NCBI RefSeq assembly: GCF_004000865.1
Contig: NZ_BIMB01000010.1
Span: forward strand, 118,568-182,567
Length of the DNA stretch: 64,000 bases
DNA from: Paenibacillus elgii NBRC 100335
Lineage (GTDB): Bacteria > Bacillota > Bacilli > Paenibacillales > NBRC-103111
Direction of reading: 5' to 3'
Shown here: piece by piece, positions 39,117 through 48,192 of the stretch
How positions within the stretch are numbered: position 1 is the stretch's first letter
How the letters are laid out: each line of letters starts with the position of its first letter
Notes under the pieces: model-generated
Seen by the model: the letters and a program-made list of their open reading frames with translations, nothing else
The model's database searches: none
What the model was told of the DNA's origin: nothing
Translations under genes and position numbers: made by a program

Positions 39117-39145
39117 TTTACCCGCGCCCGTAATTGTTGTATACT
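39117..39145 (+). promoter_or_regulatory. sigma-A promoter of the prmA operon
   Basis: TTTACC (39117-39122) and TATACT (39140-39145) are separated by 17 bases, 48 bases before the prmA start. It should drive prmA and the co-directional genes after it. Confidence 0.7.
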
Positions 39146-39192
39146 AAGATTTACGTGTGCTTGCATAAGCAAAATATGGGAGGGAATACCCG

Positions 39193-40173
39193 GTGCGTTG
39201 GCATGAATTAACGGTACATACGACAGAAGAAGCAATCGAGATGATTTCGAATTTTATACACGAGTTTGGCGCTGGCGGGGTGTCGATCGAGGAGTCCGGG
39301 ACGCTTAACAAAAAGCGGGATACGTCGCTCGGACAATGGTATGAGCTGCCGCTGAACGATATTCCGGAAGGCCGGGCCGTCATTAAAGGCTACTTCGCCG
39401 AAGGAACCGATATGGATGCGATTCTGGAGGAGCTGAAGCGATCCGTCGATCAGCTTGCGGAATACGATATCGATACCGGGAATCCCGTCTACGAATTAAA
39501 GGACGTGGACGACGAGGATTGGGCGAACGCGTGGAAGCAGTACTTTAAGCCGCTGCGCGTGACGAATCGGCTGACGATTAAACCAACCTGGGAAGAATAT
39601 ACGCCGGAAGCGGACGAGCTGATTCTGGAGCTGGACCCGGGAATGGCTTTCGGGACGGGCACGCATGCGACGACATCGCTTTGCTTGCGTACTTTGGAGA
39701 GGTTTGTGCAAGGCGGCGAAGACGTGATCGACGTCGGCACGGGCTCGGGTATTTTGGCCATCGCGGCCGCAAAGCTGGGCGCGAAGCATGTGCTGGCGCT
39801 TGACCTCGATCCGGTGGCCGTATCCAGCGCGACGGAGAACGTGCATCTGAACGGGCTGGATCAGCAAATTACCGTAAAGCTGAGCGACCTGCTGCAGGTG
39901 CTGAACGAGAACAAAGCGGAAGCTGGGGGAAGCGGCGCGCTCGGCGTCAAGCTGCCCGTGCAGGTCGTTGTGGCGAACATTTTGGCCGAAATTATACTTC
40001 TGTTCGTGCAGGACGTGTACGAGGTGCTGGAATCGGGCGGACGCTATATCGTATCCGGCGTCATCAAGAGCAAGCAGCAGGCGGTGGAAGAAGCGTTGAC
40101 CGCGGCCGGTTTCGAATTGATCGAGCAAACCGAGGAGCAGGATTGGGTTGTGCTCGTTGCCAGAAAGCCGTAG
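39193..40173 (+). CDS. prmA: ribosomal protein L11 methyltransferase
   Basis: PrmA trimethylates lysines of ribosomal protein L11. The 326-residue protein has the N-terminal L11-recognition domain, the linker DPGMAFGTGTHATTSLCLRTLE, motif I VIDVGTGSGILAIAAAKLGA, the LDLDPVAVSSATENV strand and VVANILAEII. The GTG at 39193 starts the conserved MRWHELTVHT and is preceded by GGGAGGGAA. A loop in the C-terminal half (residues about 240-258, ENKAEAGGSGALG) is slightly longer than usual. dnaJ-prmA-rsmE-mtaB is the Bacillus order, here with extra genes. Confidence 0.95.
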   Translation: MRWHELTVHTTEEAIEMISNFIHEFGAGGVSIEESGTLNKKRDTSLGQWYELPLNDIPEGRAVIKGYFAEGTDMDAILEELKRSVDQLAEYDIDTGNPVYELKDVDDEDWANAWKQYFKPLRVTNRLTIKPTWEEYTPEADELILELDPGMAFGTGTHATTSLCLRTLERFVQGGEDVIDVGTGSGILAIAAAKLGAKHVLALDLDPVAVSSATENVHLNGLDQQITVKLSDLLQVLNENKAEAGGSGALGVKLPVQVVVANILAEIILLFVQDVYEVLESGGRYIVSGVIKSKQQAVEEALTAAGFELIEQTEEQDWVVLVARKP

Positions 40174-40183
40174 GTGAGCCGAC

Positions 40184-40870
40184 ATGAGCTGGAATTTTTT
40201 CGCCTATCCGCTGGAGGAAATGCCGTTCGTTTTCCTTGTGCTGTTGATCGGCTTTACTGTGCATGAATTCGCGCACGCCTATTTTGCCGACCGGTTCGGC
40301 GATCCGACGCCGCGGTCGATGGGGCGGCTTACACTGAATCCGCGCGTCCACCTCGATCTGCTGGGGATGATCTTTTTTCTCCTCGTCGGCATCGGGTGGG
40401 CGAAGCCGGTTTTGGTCAACCGCAGTCATTTCAAAAAGCCCCGGCTAATGGGGATCATCGTATCGTTAGCCGGGCCGCTCAGCAACTTGGTGCTTGCTTT
40501 CGTAAGCTTAATCCTGTTCTATGCGCTGATCCGTATGGGCGCATTAACCGGAACGTCGCAAGGGGTAAGCCTGGCAATTCAACTGTTTTTTACCCGAATG
40601 GTACTGATGAACATTTTCTTGTTTATCCTCAACTTGATTCCATTCCCTCCGCTGGACGGCTACCGCATTGTGGAGGATTTGCTGCCACGCCGCATCATGA
40701 TGAAGATCAAGCCTTACGAGCAATGGCTGTTTTACGCGATTTTGCTGATGTTCTTCATCCCGCCGATCCGGCGCGTTACACTGGGGCCGATCTTTGCGCT
40801 GCAGGGTCCTATATTTGAAGCGTTCGATTCCGTGGCGAAGCTGATGTTCGGGGCAGGTCTCCGGGCGTAG
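40184..40870 (+). CDS. site-2 protease family membrane metallopeptidase (M50)
   Basis: A 228-residue polytopic membrane protein with the metalloprotease motif HEFAH at 27-31 and the second-site NLIPFPPLDG near residue 153, the two signatures of the M50 site-2 protease family. The small form with LGRLTLNPR-type (MGRLTLNPRVHLD) segment resembles the YwhC group. It lacks the PDZ domain of RasP/RseP, so it is not the likely protease for the RsiW-like anti-sigma factor, although that cannot be excluded. It lies 11 bases after prmA. Confidence 0.88.
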   Translation: MSWNFFAYPLEEMPFVFLVLLIGFTVHEFAHAYFADRFGDPTPRSMGRLTLNPRVHLDLLGMIFFLLVGIGWAKPVLVNRSHFKKPRLMGIIVSLAGPLSNLVLAFVSLILFYALIRMGALTGTSQGVSLAIQLFFTRMVLMNIFLFILNLIPFPPLDGYRIVEDLLPRRIMMKIKPYEQWLFYAILLMFFIPPIRRVTLGPIFALQGPIFEAFDSVAKLMFGAGLRA

Positions 40871-41003
40871 CCGCTTCCGGTAATATTGGTTAATTTTCTT
40901 CGGAAACTGGCGTTTGGAGCGAAAAAAGTGTATGATGAAGGATGACCGTTTCTACGTCTCGTATAAGCGGTCAACCTATTTTTGTGGAAGCGAAGGATAC
41001 GGA

Positions 41004-41780
41004 ATGCAGCGATATTTCATTCATCCGGACGAATTTGCGGATGCTGTGGTTACGATAACCGGAGACGATGCGCATCATTTGATTCGCGTGATGCGGGCGA
41101 AGCCGGGAGATACGTGTATTGTGAGCGACGGCGTAAGCCGTGAGGCGCTTGTGCGCATTCGTTCTTTGGAGGACCGGCAGGTGACGGCGGATATTGTGGA
41201 CCGTCTGCCGATGGAGAACGAAGCGGCGGTTGACGTATGGATCGCTCAAAGCCTGCCCAAAGGGGACAAGATGGAGCTTGTCATCCAAAAAGGGACGGAA
41301 ATCGGCGCGGTCCGTTTTTTGCCGTTCGTTTCGGAGCGTACGGTCGTTCAATTGGATAGCAAAAAGGAAGGCAAGCGGCTCGAACGCTGGCAAAAAATTG
41401 CCAAAGAAGCGGCCGAGCAGGCGCACCGCAACCGAGTTCCCGCAGTCGAATCCGTACTCTCCTGGAAGGAGCTGCTGCGGACGGCTTCGGAGGCGGATGC
41501 CGCCTGGATCTGCTATGAGAAGCAGGATGCGCAGCAGCTTCGCCGGGCAATACGAGAAGCGGTTTCCAAGAGAAGCAATCGGGCCGATGGAAGCCGCGTC
41601 AAGCTGATGCTTATCGTAGGACCCGAGGGCGGGTTCGGCGAGCGTGAAGTCTCCGAAGCGGAGGCGGCCGGCTGCGTGGCGGTCGGCTTGGGCAAACGAA
41701 TACTACGAACAGAGACGGCCGCCATGGTCGGACTCACATGCATTTTATACGAATCCGGAGAGATGGGGGGAGAACAATAA
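41004..41780 (+). CDS. rsmE: 16S rRNA m3U1498 methyltransferase RsmE
   Basis: SPOUT methyltransferase of 258 residues that methylates U1498 of 16S rRNA. The N-terminal PUA-like domain starts MQRYFIHPDEF and the C-terminal knot is LIVGPEGGFGEREVSEAEAAG, then LGKRILRTETA. The ATG at 41004 starts at the family N-terminus with GAAGGATAC before it; in-frame starts up to 40914 are less suitable. The gene abuts mtaB (stop at 41778-41780, start at 41781). Confidence 0.95.
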   Translation: MQRYFIHPDEFADAVVTITGDDAHHLIRVMRAKPGDTCIVSDGVSREALVRIRSLEDRQVTADIVDRLPMENEAAVDVWIAQSLPKGDKMELVIQKGTEIGAVRFLPFVSERTVVQLDSKKEGKRLERWQKIAKEAAEQAHRNRVPAVESVLSWKELLRTASEADAAWICYEKQDAQQLRRAIREAVSKRSNRADGSRVKLMLIVGPEGGFGEREVSEAEAAGCVAVGLGKRILRTETAAMVGLTCILYESGEMGGEQ

Positions 41781-43187
41781 ATGGCAACCGTCGCTTTTCA
41801 TACGCTTGGATGCAAAGTCAACTTCTACGATACGGAAGCGATCTGGCAGCTGTTTAAACAGGAAGGCTACGAGCAGGTTGATTTCGAATCGACAGCCGAT
41901 GTCTATGTCGTCAATACCTGTACGGTGACCAATACGGGGGACAAAAAAAGCCGCCAGATGATTCGGCGCGCCATTCGCAGAAACCCGGAAGCGATCGTCG
42001 CGGTGACCGGCTGCTATGCGCAAACGTCGCCGGCCGAAATCATGGCGATTCCGGGCGTCGATCTGGTCATCGGAACGCAGGACCGGGACAAAATCATGCC
42101 TTACGTGAAACAGCTCGAGCAGGAGCGTCAGCCGATCAACGCGGTGCGCAATATTATGAAAACACGCGCGTTCGAAGAGCTGGACGTGCCGGACTTTTCG
42201 GATCGTACGCGCGCTTTCCTGAAAATTCAGGAGGGCTGTAACAACTTCTGTACTTTCTGCATTATTCCGTGGTCTCGCGGCCTTATGCGCAGCCGCGAGC
42301 CGCAAAGCGTGCTGAATCAAGCCCGCATGCTCGTCGACGCCGGTTATCAGGAGATCGTGCTGACGGGGATTCATACCGGCGGCTACGGGGAGGATATGGA
42401 AGATTACAGCCTCGCCAAGCTGCTGTGGGATCTGGACAAGGTCGACGGCCTGAAGCGGATTCGTATCAGCTCGATCGAAGCGAGCCAAATTACGGACGAG
42501 GTGCTTGAGGTGCTGCAAGCCTCGAACAAAATGTGTCGTCATCTGCACATTCCGCTGCAAGCCGGAGACGACGAAGTGCTCAAGCGGATGCGCCGGAAAT
42601 ATACGACGGAGCAATTTGCCCGCAAAATCGAGCACATCCACCGGATTATGCCGGGCGTCGCGATTACGACGGACGTTATCGTCGGTTTCCCGGGGGAGAC
42701 GGATGAGATGTTCCGCCGCGGCTACCAGTTTATGGAACAGATGAAATTTTCGGAAATGCACGTCTTCCCGTATTCCAAACGGACCGGTACGCCGGCCGCG
42801 CGGATGGAGGATCAGATTGACGAGGAAATCAAAAACGCCCGCGTGCACGAGCTGATCGATTTGTCCGAAAGGATGCAGCTCAGCTACGCGGAAACGTTTG
42901 TCGGCCAAGTGTTGGAGGTCATTCCGGAGCGGGACTACAAGGGTCAGCCGGGAAGCGGCCTGCTCATGGGCTATTCGGACAATTACCTGCAGCTCGTGTT
43001 CGAAGGCAGCGAGGACTGGATCGGCCAAGTATGCCGGGTGAAGGTCACCGAAGCCGGAGTCAACGAATGCCGCGGCCAGCTTGTCCGCGCCCCCGAAGCG
43101 GGAGCCGTTCACCTGCCGTCCAGAGTGACGGGCACAGACGCTTCGGCCGAGACGATTCCGGGACAAGCGGCTAAAGCGATCGTATAA
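41781..43187 (+). CDS. mtaB: tRNA t6A37 methylthiotransferase MtaB
   Basis: Radical SAM enzyme (YqeV) that adds a methylthio group to t6A37, giving ms2t6A in tRNA. The 468-residue protein has the N-terminal UPF0004 cluster cysteines (GCKVNFYDTEA, NTCTVTN and VTGCYAQ), the radical SAM CX3CX2C in CNNFCTFC near residue 153, and a C-terminal TRAM-like region. The C-terminal 35 residues (EAGAVHLPSRVTGT onward) extend past the usual end and are of low complexity. It begins directly after rsmE. Confidence 0.95.
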   Translation: MATVAFHTLGCKVNFYDTEAIWQLFKQEGYEQVDFESTADVYVVNTCTVTNTGDKKSRQMIRRAIRRNPEAIVAVTGCYAQTSPAEIMAIPGVDLVIGTQDRDKIMPYVKQLEQERQPINAVRNIMKTRAFEELDVPDFSDRTRAFLKIQEGCNNFCTFCIIPWSRGLMRSREPQSVLNQARMLVDAGYQEIVLTGIHTGGYGEDMEDYSLAKLLWDLDKVDGLKRIRISSIEASQITDEVLEVLQASNKMCRHLHIPLQAGDDEVLKRMRRKYTTEQFARKIEHIHRIMPGVAITTDVIVGFPGETDEMFRRGYQFMEQMKFSEMHVFPYSKRTGTPAARMEDQIDEEIKNARVHELIDLSERMQLSYAETFVGQVLEVIPERDYKGQPGSGLLMGYSDNYLQLVFEGSEDWIGQVCRVKVTEAGVNECRGQLVRAPEAGAVHLPSRVTGTDASAETIPGQAAKAIV

Positions 43188-43257
43188 GCTGAAAAACGAA
43201 GGATTTCATTCGACGATAGGCAGTGCGTCTTTCCTGCGGCATCCGTGATTCAAGCCG

Positions 43258-43284
43258 CCGGCAGGACCGCCTGTGTCCGCCGGG
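43258..43284. other. GC-rich hairpin between mtaB and the Nudix gene
   Basis: CCGGCAGGAC and GTCCGCCGGG (nine of ten pairs) flank a seven-base loop. No T-run follows at once. It may stabilise RNA or slow transcription between the two genes. Confidence 0.35.
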
Positions 43285-43323
43285 TGAAGTCCTTTCGATT
43301 TCCAATAGGAAAGGGTGATGTCG

Positions 43324-43755
43324 ATGAAGGAAATTTCGGCAGGTGGCGTGGTGTTTCGCAAAATCGGAAACGACGTGCAGGTGCAAATGATCCAGGACCG
43401 GTACGGCAAAATTACGCTGCCGAAAGGCAAGATGGAAGCCGGGGAAACGATAGAGCAAACGGCGCTGCGCGAAATTCTCGAAGAAACGGGAATTACGGGA
43501 ACCATCGTGCATCCGCTAGAGACGATCACGTACCAATTCGCCATGAACGGCGGGGTCATCGATAAAGAGGTCCACTATTTTCTGGTGGAAGCGACCGGAG
43601 GCACTCTGCAGGCGCAGATCGAGGAAATTCGCGGCGTTGAATGGCTTCATCCGCTTGAGGCGTGGCATCAGCAGACGCATTCCGGATACGGTAACAACGA
43701 TTCCGTTCTCCAAAAGGCGCTGAATGCGCTGGGCTATGAAGTGAACGGGCAATGA
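43324..43755 (+). CDS. Nudix hydrolase
   Basis: A 143-residue Nudix enzyme that would hydrolyse a nucleoside diphosphate linked to another moiety. The full Nudix box GX5EX7REUXEEXGU is at residues 35-57 (G35, E41, R49-E50, E53-E54, G56). The pattern LPKGKMEAGE with an N-terminal KEISAGGVVF resembles bis(5'-nucleosyl)-tetraphosphatase/diadenosine or polyphosphate hydrolase types; the substrate is not fixed. The ATG at 43324 follows AGGAAAGG; an in-frame GTG at 43315 and ATG at 43318 are alternatives. Confidence 0.88.
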   Translation: MKEISAGGVVFRKIGNDVQVQMIQDRYGKITLPKGKMEAGETIEQTALREILEETGITGTIVHPLETITYQFAMNGGVIDKEVHYFLVEATGGTLQAQIEEIRGVEWLHPLEAWHQQTHSGYGNNDSVLQKALNALGYEVNGQ

Positions 43756-43822
43756 CCGGATTTAACCTGAAACGGGGGCTCAGCGGCACCTCGCCGTACT
43801 AAACATTGGGAGGACTTCGGCC

Positions 43823-45193
43823 ATGGCTGTTGTCGTATTGCAGAAAAAAAGAAAAAAACGATTGGAAGAAGGCCACCCATGGGTGTACCGCTCGGAAATC
43901 GAACGCGTGGAAGGCGAAGCGCCGCCGGGAGGGCTCGTATCCGTACATACGCACGCCGGTCAATATTTGGCGACCGGGTATTATAATCCGGCTTCACAGT
44001 TGACCGTGCGGATTGTTTCCTACGAACCGATGGAAGAAATGACGCACGCCTACTTTGTCCGCCGGATTCAGGAATGCAAGGAGTACCGGGAACGGTTTTT
44101 GCCGAACGCCGGCTCGTATCGGCTCGTTTACGGCGAGTCGGATTTCTTGCCGGGGCTGATCGTGGACAAATTTGAGGACGTGCTGGTGGTACAGATTTTA
44201 ACGCTTGGCATGGAGACGGTGCGTGAGGCGGTCGTTTCCGCGTTGGTCGAGGTAATGCGGCCGGCCGGCATTTACGAGCGCAGCGACGTCTCTGTGCGGC
44301 AGCTCGAAGGCCTGGAGCAACGGACCGGCGTGTTATACGGCGAATGCCCGCAGCATGTCACGATCCGCGAGAACGGAATCGTTCTGGAAGTGGATATTGC
44401 GCAGGGGCAGAAGACCGGTTATTTTTTCGACCAGCGGGAAAACCGGGCCGCCTTGGAACCGCTCATGAAGGGCTGGGGCAAACGGGGCGGCATTGAGCTG
44501 CAAGAGCGGGTGCTGGACGACGGGACGGTCAAGCGCGTGCCGGTCAACCGGAACGGCGGCGAAGTGACGTTTCCTTACTGGGACGGCGCGACGGTGCTGG
44601 AATGCTTCTCGCATACCGGCAGCTTTACGCTTCATGCGTGCCAATTCGGCGCCAAAAAAGTAACGTGCCTCGACATTTCCGAGCATGCCGTCGAAACGGC
44701 CAAGCGGAACGTGGAGCTTAATGGCTTCAGCGACCGGGTGGAGTTCGTCGTCGCCGACGCGTTCGATTACCTGCGCGAGCAGGCCCGCGGCTTGGATCTG
44801 CGTCAGGAGCGGGGAAAAGCGGGCGAGCGGAAGGTCGATACGTCCGTGCCTCTTGCCGCGAAAGGCAGAACGTGGGACGTGGTCATTTTGGACCCGCCAG
44901 CCTTTGCCAAGTCGCGGAGCGCGGTCGAAGGGGCGTGCCGCGGCTACAAGGATATTAACCTGCACGGCATGAAGCTAGTGAACGAAGGCGGATATTTGGT
45001 GACGGCGAGCTGCTCCTACCATATGAAGCCGGAACTGTTCCTCGAAACGATCCATGCGGCTGCCTACGATGCGGGCAAAACGCTGCGCCTGATCGAATTC
45101 CGCAATGCCGGCAAGGACCATCCCCGCATTCTCGGGGTGGACGAAGGCAACTATTTGAAGTTCGCTATTTTTGAAGTTCGCAGCAAACGATAA
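43823..45193 (+). CDS. rlmI: class I rRNA large-subunit methyltransferase, RlmI-like
   Basis: A 456-residue enzyme with an N-terminal PUA domain (HPWVYRSEIERVEG), an EEHAD-like core and a C-terminal Rossmann methyltransferase: VLECFSHTGSFTLHACQFGAKKVTCLDIS, then VVILDPPAFAKS and SCSYHM. RlmI makes m5C1962 in 23S rRNA; Bacillus YwbD is the relative. It is about 60 residues longer than E. coli RlmI because of an insert before motif I (about 220-256) and another before the catalytic DPP segment (about 328-350). The ATG follows GGGAGGACTTCGGCC. Confidence 0.88.
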   Translation: MAVVVLQKKRKKRLEEGHPWVYRSEIERVEGEAPPGGLVSVHTHAGQYLATGYYNPASQLTVRIVSYEPMEEMTHAYFVRRIQECKEYRERFLPNAGSYRLVYGESDFLPGLIVDKFEDVLVVQILTLGMETVREAVVSALVEVMRPAGIYERSDVSVRQLEGLEQRTGVLYGECPQHVTIRENGIVLEVDIAQGQKTGYFFDQRENRAALEPLMKGWGKRGGIELQERVLDDGTVKRVPVNRNGGEVTFPYWDGATVLECFSHTGSFTLHACQFGAKKVTCLDISEHAVETAKRNVELNGFSDRVEFVVADAFDYLREQARGLDLRQERGKAGERKVDTSVPLAAKGRTWDVVILDPPAFAKSRSAVEGACRGYKDINLHGMKLVNEGGYLVTASCSYHMKPELFLETIHAAAYDAGKTLRLIEFRNAGKDHPRILGVDEGNYLKFAIFEVRSKR

Positions 45194-45207
45194 CAGAATC
45201 AGCAAGG

Positions 45208-45246
45208 AAAGCCTTAGTTCGGTATGCAGCCGTACTAAGGCTTTTT
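45208..45246 (+). terminator. terminator after the rlmI-like gene
   Basis: Arms AAAGCCTTAGT and ACTAAGGCTTT with inner CGG/CCG are followed by TTTTTG. Strong, well-formed rho-independent terminator. Confidence 0.88.
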
Positions 45247-45264
45247 GATTCCTTAGGGATAGAT

Positions 45265-45294
45265 TTGACGGCGGGTAGGCCGTTGTATTATGAT
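45265..45294 (+). promoter_or_regulatory. promoter of the nitroreductase gene
   Basis: TTGACG (45265-45270) and TATGAT (45289-45294) are separated by 18 bases; TATTAT at 45286-45291 is a 15-base alternative. It lies about 48 bases before the start codon and directly after a terminator. Confidence 0.6.
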
Positions 45295-45341
45295 CCTTGC
45301 GGTAACTTCTTTCATAAGATGACTTCGGAGGTGCAGATTTG

Positions 45342-45944
45342 ATGAATTCGAACATGCCATTAAGCGAGGCGATTCGCGGCCGGAGAAGCGTAGGGCGTGT
45401 CAAGAGCGACCCGATCGCGCGGGAAGTGATCGAGCAGCTGCTGGAAGCGGGCAACTGGGCGCCCAGCCACCATGCAACCGAGCCCTGGCGCTTTTATGTG
45501 ATGACCGGCAGCGGCCGGCAAGCGTTGGCTGATGCGTATGCAGATATTGCAGCTGAAGGGGCCACTGACGTGTCCGGGCAAGAGCTGGAGGAGCTGCGGG
45601 CGAAGCAGGCAGCCAAAGCGTTCCGTGCGCCGGTGGTGATCGCCATTGTCGTATCTCCATCCATGGCGAAAGGGGTCAGCCGCATCGAGGAGTTTGCCGC
45701 AGCGCACGCCGCCGTGCAAAATATGCTGCTGATGGCGCATGCGCTCGGACTCGGGACGATCTGGCGGACCGGGGAGCCGGCTTATCATCCGCGGATGAAG
45801 CAGGCATTCGGTCTCGGCGAAGCCGATGCGATTGTAGGACTGGTGTACGTCGGCATTCCGGAGACGACGCCATCCGAAGGCAAGCGCCGTCCGGCCGCGG
45901 ACAAAACGGTATGGATGACCGGCGAGGCCGACAGCAAGCTGTGA
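45342..45944 (+). CDS. nitroreductase family flavoprotein
   Basis: A 200-residue FMN-dependent oxidoreductase of the nitroreductase fold. Features are the IRGRRSVGRVKSDPI arginine-rich start of the FMN site, NWAPSHHATEPWRFYV, and GLGTIWRTGEPAYHP. It most resembles the YdjA-type small nitroreductases; the physiological substrate is not known. The ATG follows GGAGGTGCAGATTTG. It is a single-gene unit in front of the convergent araC gene. Confidence 0.88.
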   Translation: MNSNMPLSEAIRGRRSVGRVKSDPIAREVIEQLLEAGNWAPSHHATEPWRFYVMTGSGRQALADAYADIAAEGATDVSGQELEELRAKQAAKAFRAPVVIAIVVSPSMAKGVSRIEEFAAAHAAVQNMLLMAHALGLGTIWRTGEPAYHPRMKQAFGLGEADAIVGLVYVGIPETTPSEGKRRPAADKTVWMTGEADSKL

Positions 45945-45969
45945 CCTGTTTCCCATGGCGTCGCAGGGG

Positions 45970-46857
45970 CTATTCCGAATCCGTCTGACTTCGGGCCTGG
46001 ACGGACCGGGCGTATTCGGAAGGGCTCATGCCGGCCGATTTTTTGAACGCTTTGGAAAAATAATGCGGCCCGCTGAAGCCTAGCATCGCGGCAATTTCGG
46101 AAAAGTTGTACGTCTTCTCCCGAATCAGCGATTTGGCCCGGCCGATCTTTAATTGATTGTAATAAGACATGATGGACAGCCCGGTCTGCCGCTTGAATTG
46201 TTCTTTCAGCCGGGTTTTGGCCACATGCAGCGCCTCGCTGATTTCCCCGAGCGACACGTTTCCTTCCACATGGTCCTCCAAGTAACCGATGACCCTTCGG
46301 GCCAGCGCTTCGTTGTCCTTTTCCCTTGCCGTAAACGAAAGCGGCTTGCTCGTCTCCGCATGTCCCAGCCTGCGCAGAAGGCGGATCAGGAACGTCTGCA
46401 AATACAACTGGATCAGCTGCTCGCTTCCGGTAGGCACGTCCTGCCGCCGTTTAAGCGGGTACCGAAACGGGAACTCAAACGCATGCTTTCCCTCCTTGAC
46501 GATCTCCGCCAGAAGATTCCGCTCCGTATCCTCCAAGTGGACAATTTGCCGCGCAAACCGTTTCATCGCTTCAGACCGGCAGTCGAACGTCAGGACGATA
46601 ATGTTCGGAGCGGTGCCTTCGCAGGCGTAAAAGCTGTGAAATTCGTCGGGTTCATGAAACACGACCATCCCCTGCCGAAGCCGGTGTTGTGTCGTACCCG
46701 CTGTCACCTCGACCTCGCCCTTGTCGACATAAACCAATTCCCAGAAATCGTGCTGCTCGCCCGGGAAGACATAGTTTTTGGCAAATTCGAAATAGTATAT
46801 CGTGATGATGTTGTCGATCACAATTGTCGGCTTTAAGCGCGTTCGTTGATAGCTCAT
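45970..46857 (-). CDS. AraC family transcriptional regulator
   Basis: A 295-residue AraC regulator with an N-terminal cupin-like sensing domain (DFWELVYVDKGEVEV, then LRQGMVVFHEPDEFHSF) and a C-terminal double helix-turn-helix (SLGEISEALHVAKTRLKEQFK and NFSEIAAMLGFSGPHYFSKAFKK SAGMSP). The type is common among sugar-responsive regulators of Paenibacillus. The ATG at 46857 is preceded by GAAGGA; tandem ATGs at 46896/46893 are possible. It is divergent from a Gfo/Idh gene, with 209 bases between. Confidence 0.85.
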   Translation of the reverse strand: MSYQRTRLKPTIVIDNIITIYYFEFAKNYVFPGEQHDFWELVYVDKGEVEVTAGTTQHRLRQGMVVFHEPDEFHSFYACEGTAPNIIVLTFDCRSEAMKRFARQIVHLEDTERNLLAEIVKEGKHAFEFPFRYPLKRRQDVPTGSEQLIQLYLQTFLIRLLRRLGHAETSKPLSFTAREKDNEALARRVIGYLEDHVEGNVSLGEISEALHVAKTRLKEQFKRQTGLSIMSYYNQLKIGRAKSLIREKTYNFSEIAAMLGFSGPHYFSKAFKKSAGMSPSEYARSVQARSQTDSE

Positions 46858-47066
46858 CCGGTCCTTCGTCTCCCGATTCGTTCTTATCTCCATCATACCT
46901 TGGCTCCGGGCTTCTGAAAAGCGGCCCCGCGTTGAGCGTTGTGGGACGGGCTCATTTTGCAAAAAATGCGGCTTCCAAGACAAAGCCACGGCCGCTCCGG
47001 CTTTCTATAATGGGGGTAAGTGTACCCAACCCATTAACATACGGATTGCCCGAGGAGGAGTCAGAC

Positions 47067-48188
47067 ATGAGATTGGCTGTCATTGGCTATGGAGCGAGAA
47101 TACGCGGGGTGCTGAAATATGTGCAGCAGGCTAACCCTGAATGCAAGGTTACGGCGGTTGTCGACATCCGCAAGGATAAGGTGCTGAACGATATAGAAGG
47201 TTCGGGAGATATCCGGCTGTTCGACACGCCCGAGGAAATGCTTGAGCAGGAGAAGCCGGACGGCGTTCTGATCGGTACCCGCTGCTCTTTGCATACGGAG
47301 ATGGCCCTGAAAGTGCTGCCAAGCGGAATTCCGCTCTATCTCGAAAAGCCGGTCGCTACGACGATGGAGGATGCGCTGCGCTTGAAGCGCGGCTTTGAGG
47401 CCTGTCCGTCGCCGGTCATCGTCTCTTTCCCGCTGCGCGTCACGTCGATCGTGAAGCTGGTGAAGGAAATTATCGATTCCGGCAAAATCGGGACGGTCGA
47501 GCATGTCCAAGCGGTCAACAACGTTCCGTACGGCGGCGTTTATTTTCACAATTGGTACCGGGATGAGAACGAAACGGGGGGCCTGTTTTTGCAAAAGGCG
47601 ACCCACGATTTCGACTACATCAACCATGTGCTGGGGCTTCGTCCGGTCAGCGTCTGCGCGATGACGTCGAAGCAAATTTTCAAGGGCACGAAGCCTGCGG
47701 GGCTCCGGTGCGTCGAGTGCGGGGATAACAAAACGTGCGCCGAGAGCACGGTCGGTACGCCGATGGAACAGGAATGGCCTTACTGCGCCTTTGCCGAAGA
47801 TACGGGTAACGAAGACTCGGGCAGCGCGTTGATCCGTTACGAGACCGGGATGCATGTGTCGTACTCACAAAACTTTTTCGCCCGGCAAAAAGCAGGCTCC
47901 CGCGCCGCGCGTTTCCTCGGCTACAAAGGAACGGTTGAGTTCGACTTTACGACCGGTATTGTCAAGGTATTCATGCATCACACGCCACGGGTGGAAACGT
48001 ATGAGATCGACGCGGCGGAAGACCATTTTGGCGGCGACGCGGCGCTTGCGGAAAATTACGTTAACATGATCCGCGGCACCGAGGAGTCGATAAGCACGCT
48101 CGACGACGGTTTGCTTAGCGCGCTCCTTTGCCTGAAAGCACGGGAGTCGGCGCTCACCGGCACGTTCCAGACAGTTGACTGGACGTAG
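47067..48188 (+). CDS. Gfo/Idh/MocA family oxidoreductase with four-cysteine insert
   Basis: A 373-residue NAD(P)-dependent oxidoreductase, typically acting on sugars or inositol-type polyols. The N-terminal Rossmann fold begins MRLAVIGYGARIRG; EKPVATTMEDALRLK carries the EKP motif. An unusual segment has four cysteines, C215, C218, C224 and C240 (CVECGDNKTC and PYC), suited to bind zinc or an iron-sulfur cluster. Related cysteine-bearing members occur in Paenibacillus, but the role is not established. The ATG at 47067 follows GAGGAGGAG. It is divergent from the AraC gene, its likely regulator. Confidence 0.88.
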   Translation: MRLAVIGYGARIRGVLKYVQQANPECKVTAVVDIRKDKVLNDIEGSGDIRLFDTPEEMLEQEKPDGVLIGTRCSLHTEMALKVLPSGIPLYLEKPVATTMEDALRLKRGFEACPSPVIVSFPLRVTSIVKLVKEIIDSGKIGTVEHVQAVNNVPYGGVYFHNWYRDENETGGLFLQKATHDFDYINHVLGLRPVSVCAMTSKQIFKGTKPAGLRCVECGDNKTCAESTVGTPMEQEWPYCAFAEDTGNEDSGSALIRYETGMHVSYSQNFFARQKAGSRAARFLGYKGTVEFDFTTGIVKVFMHHTPRVETYEIDAAEDHFGGDAALAENYVNMIRGTEESISTLDDGLLSALLCLKARESALTGTFQTVDWT

Positions 48189-48192
48189 CGGA

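Noticed and set aside
40184..40870. M50 protease as the dedicated protease for the RsiW-like factor
   Set aside because: It lacks the PDZ domain of RasP/RseP-type site-2 proteases and lies far from sigW, so no functional link can be claimed.
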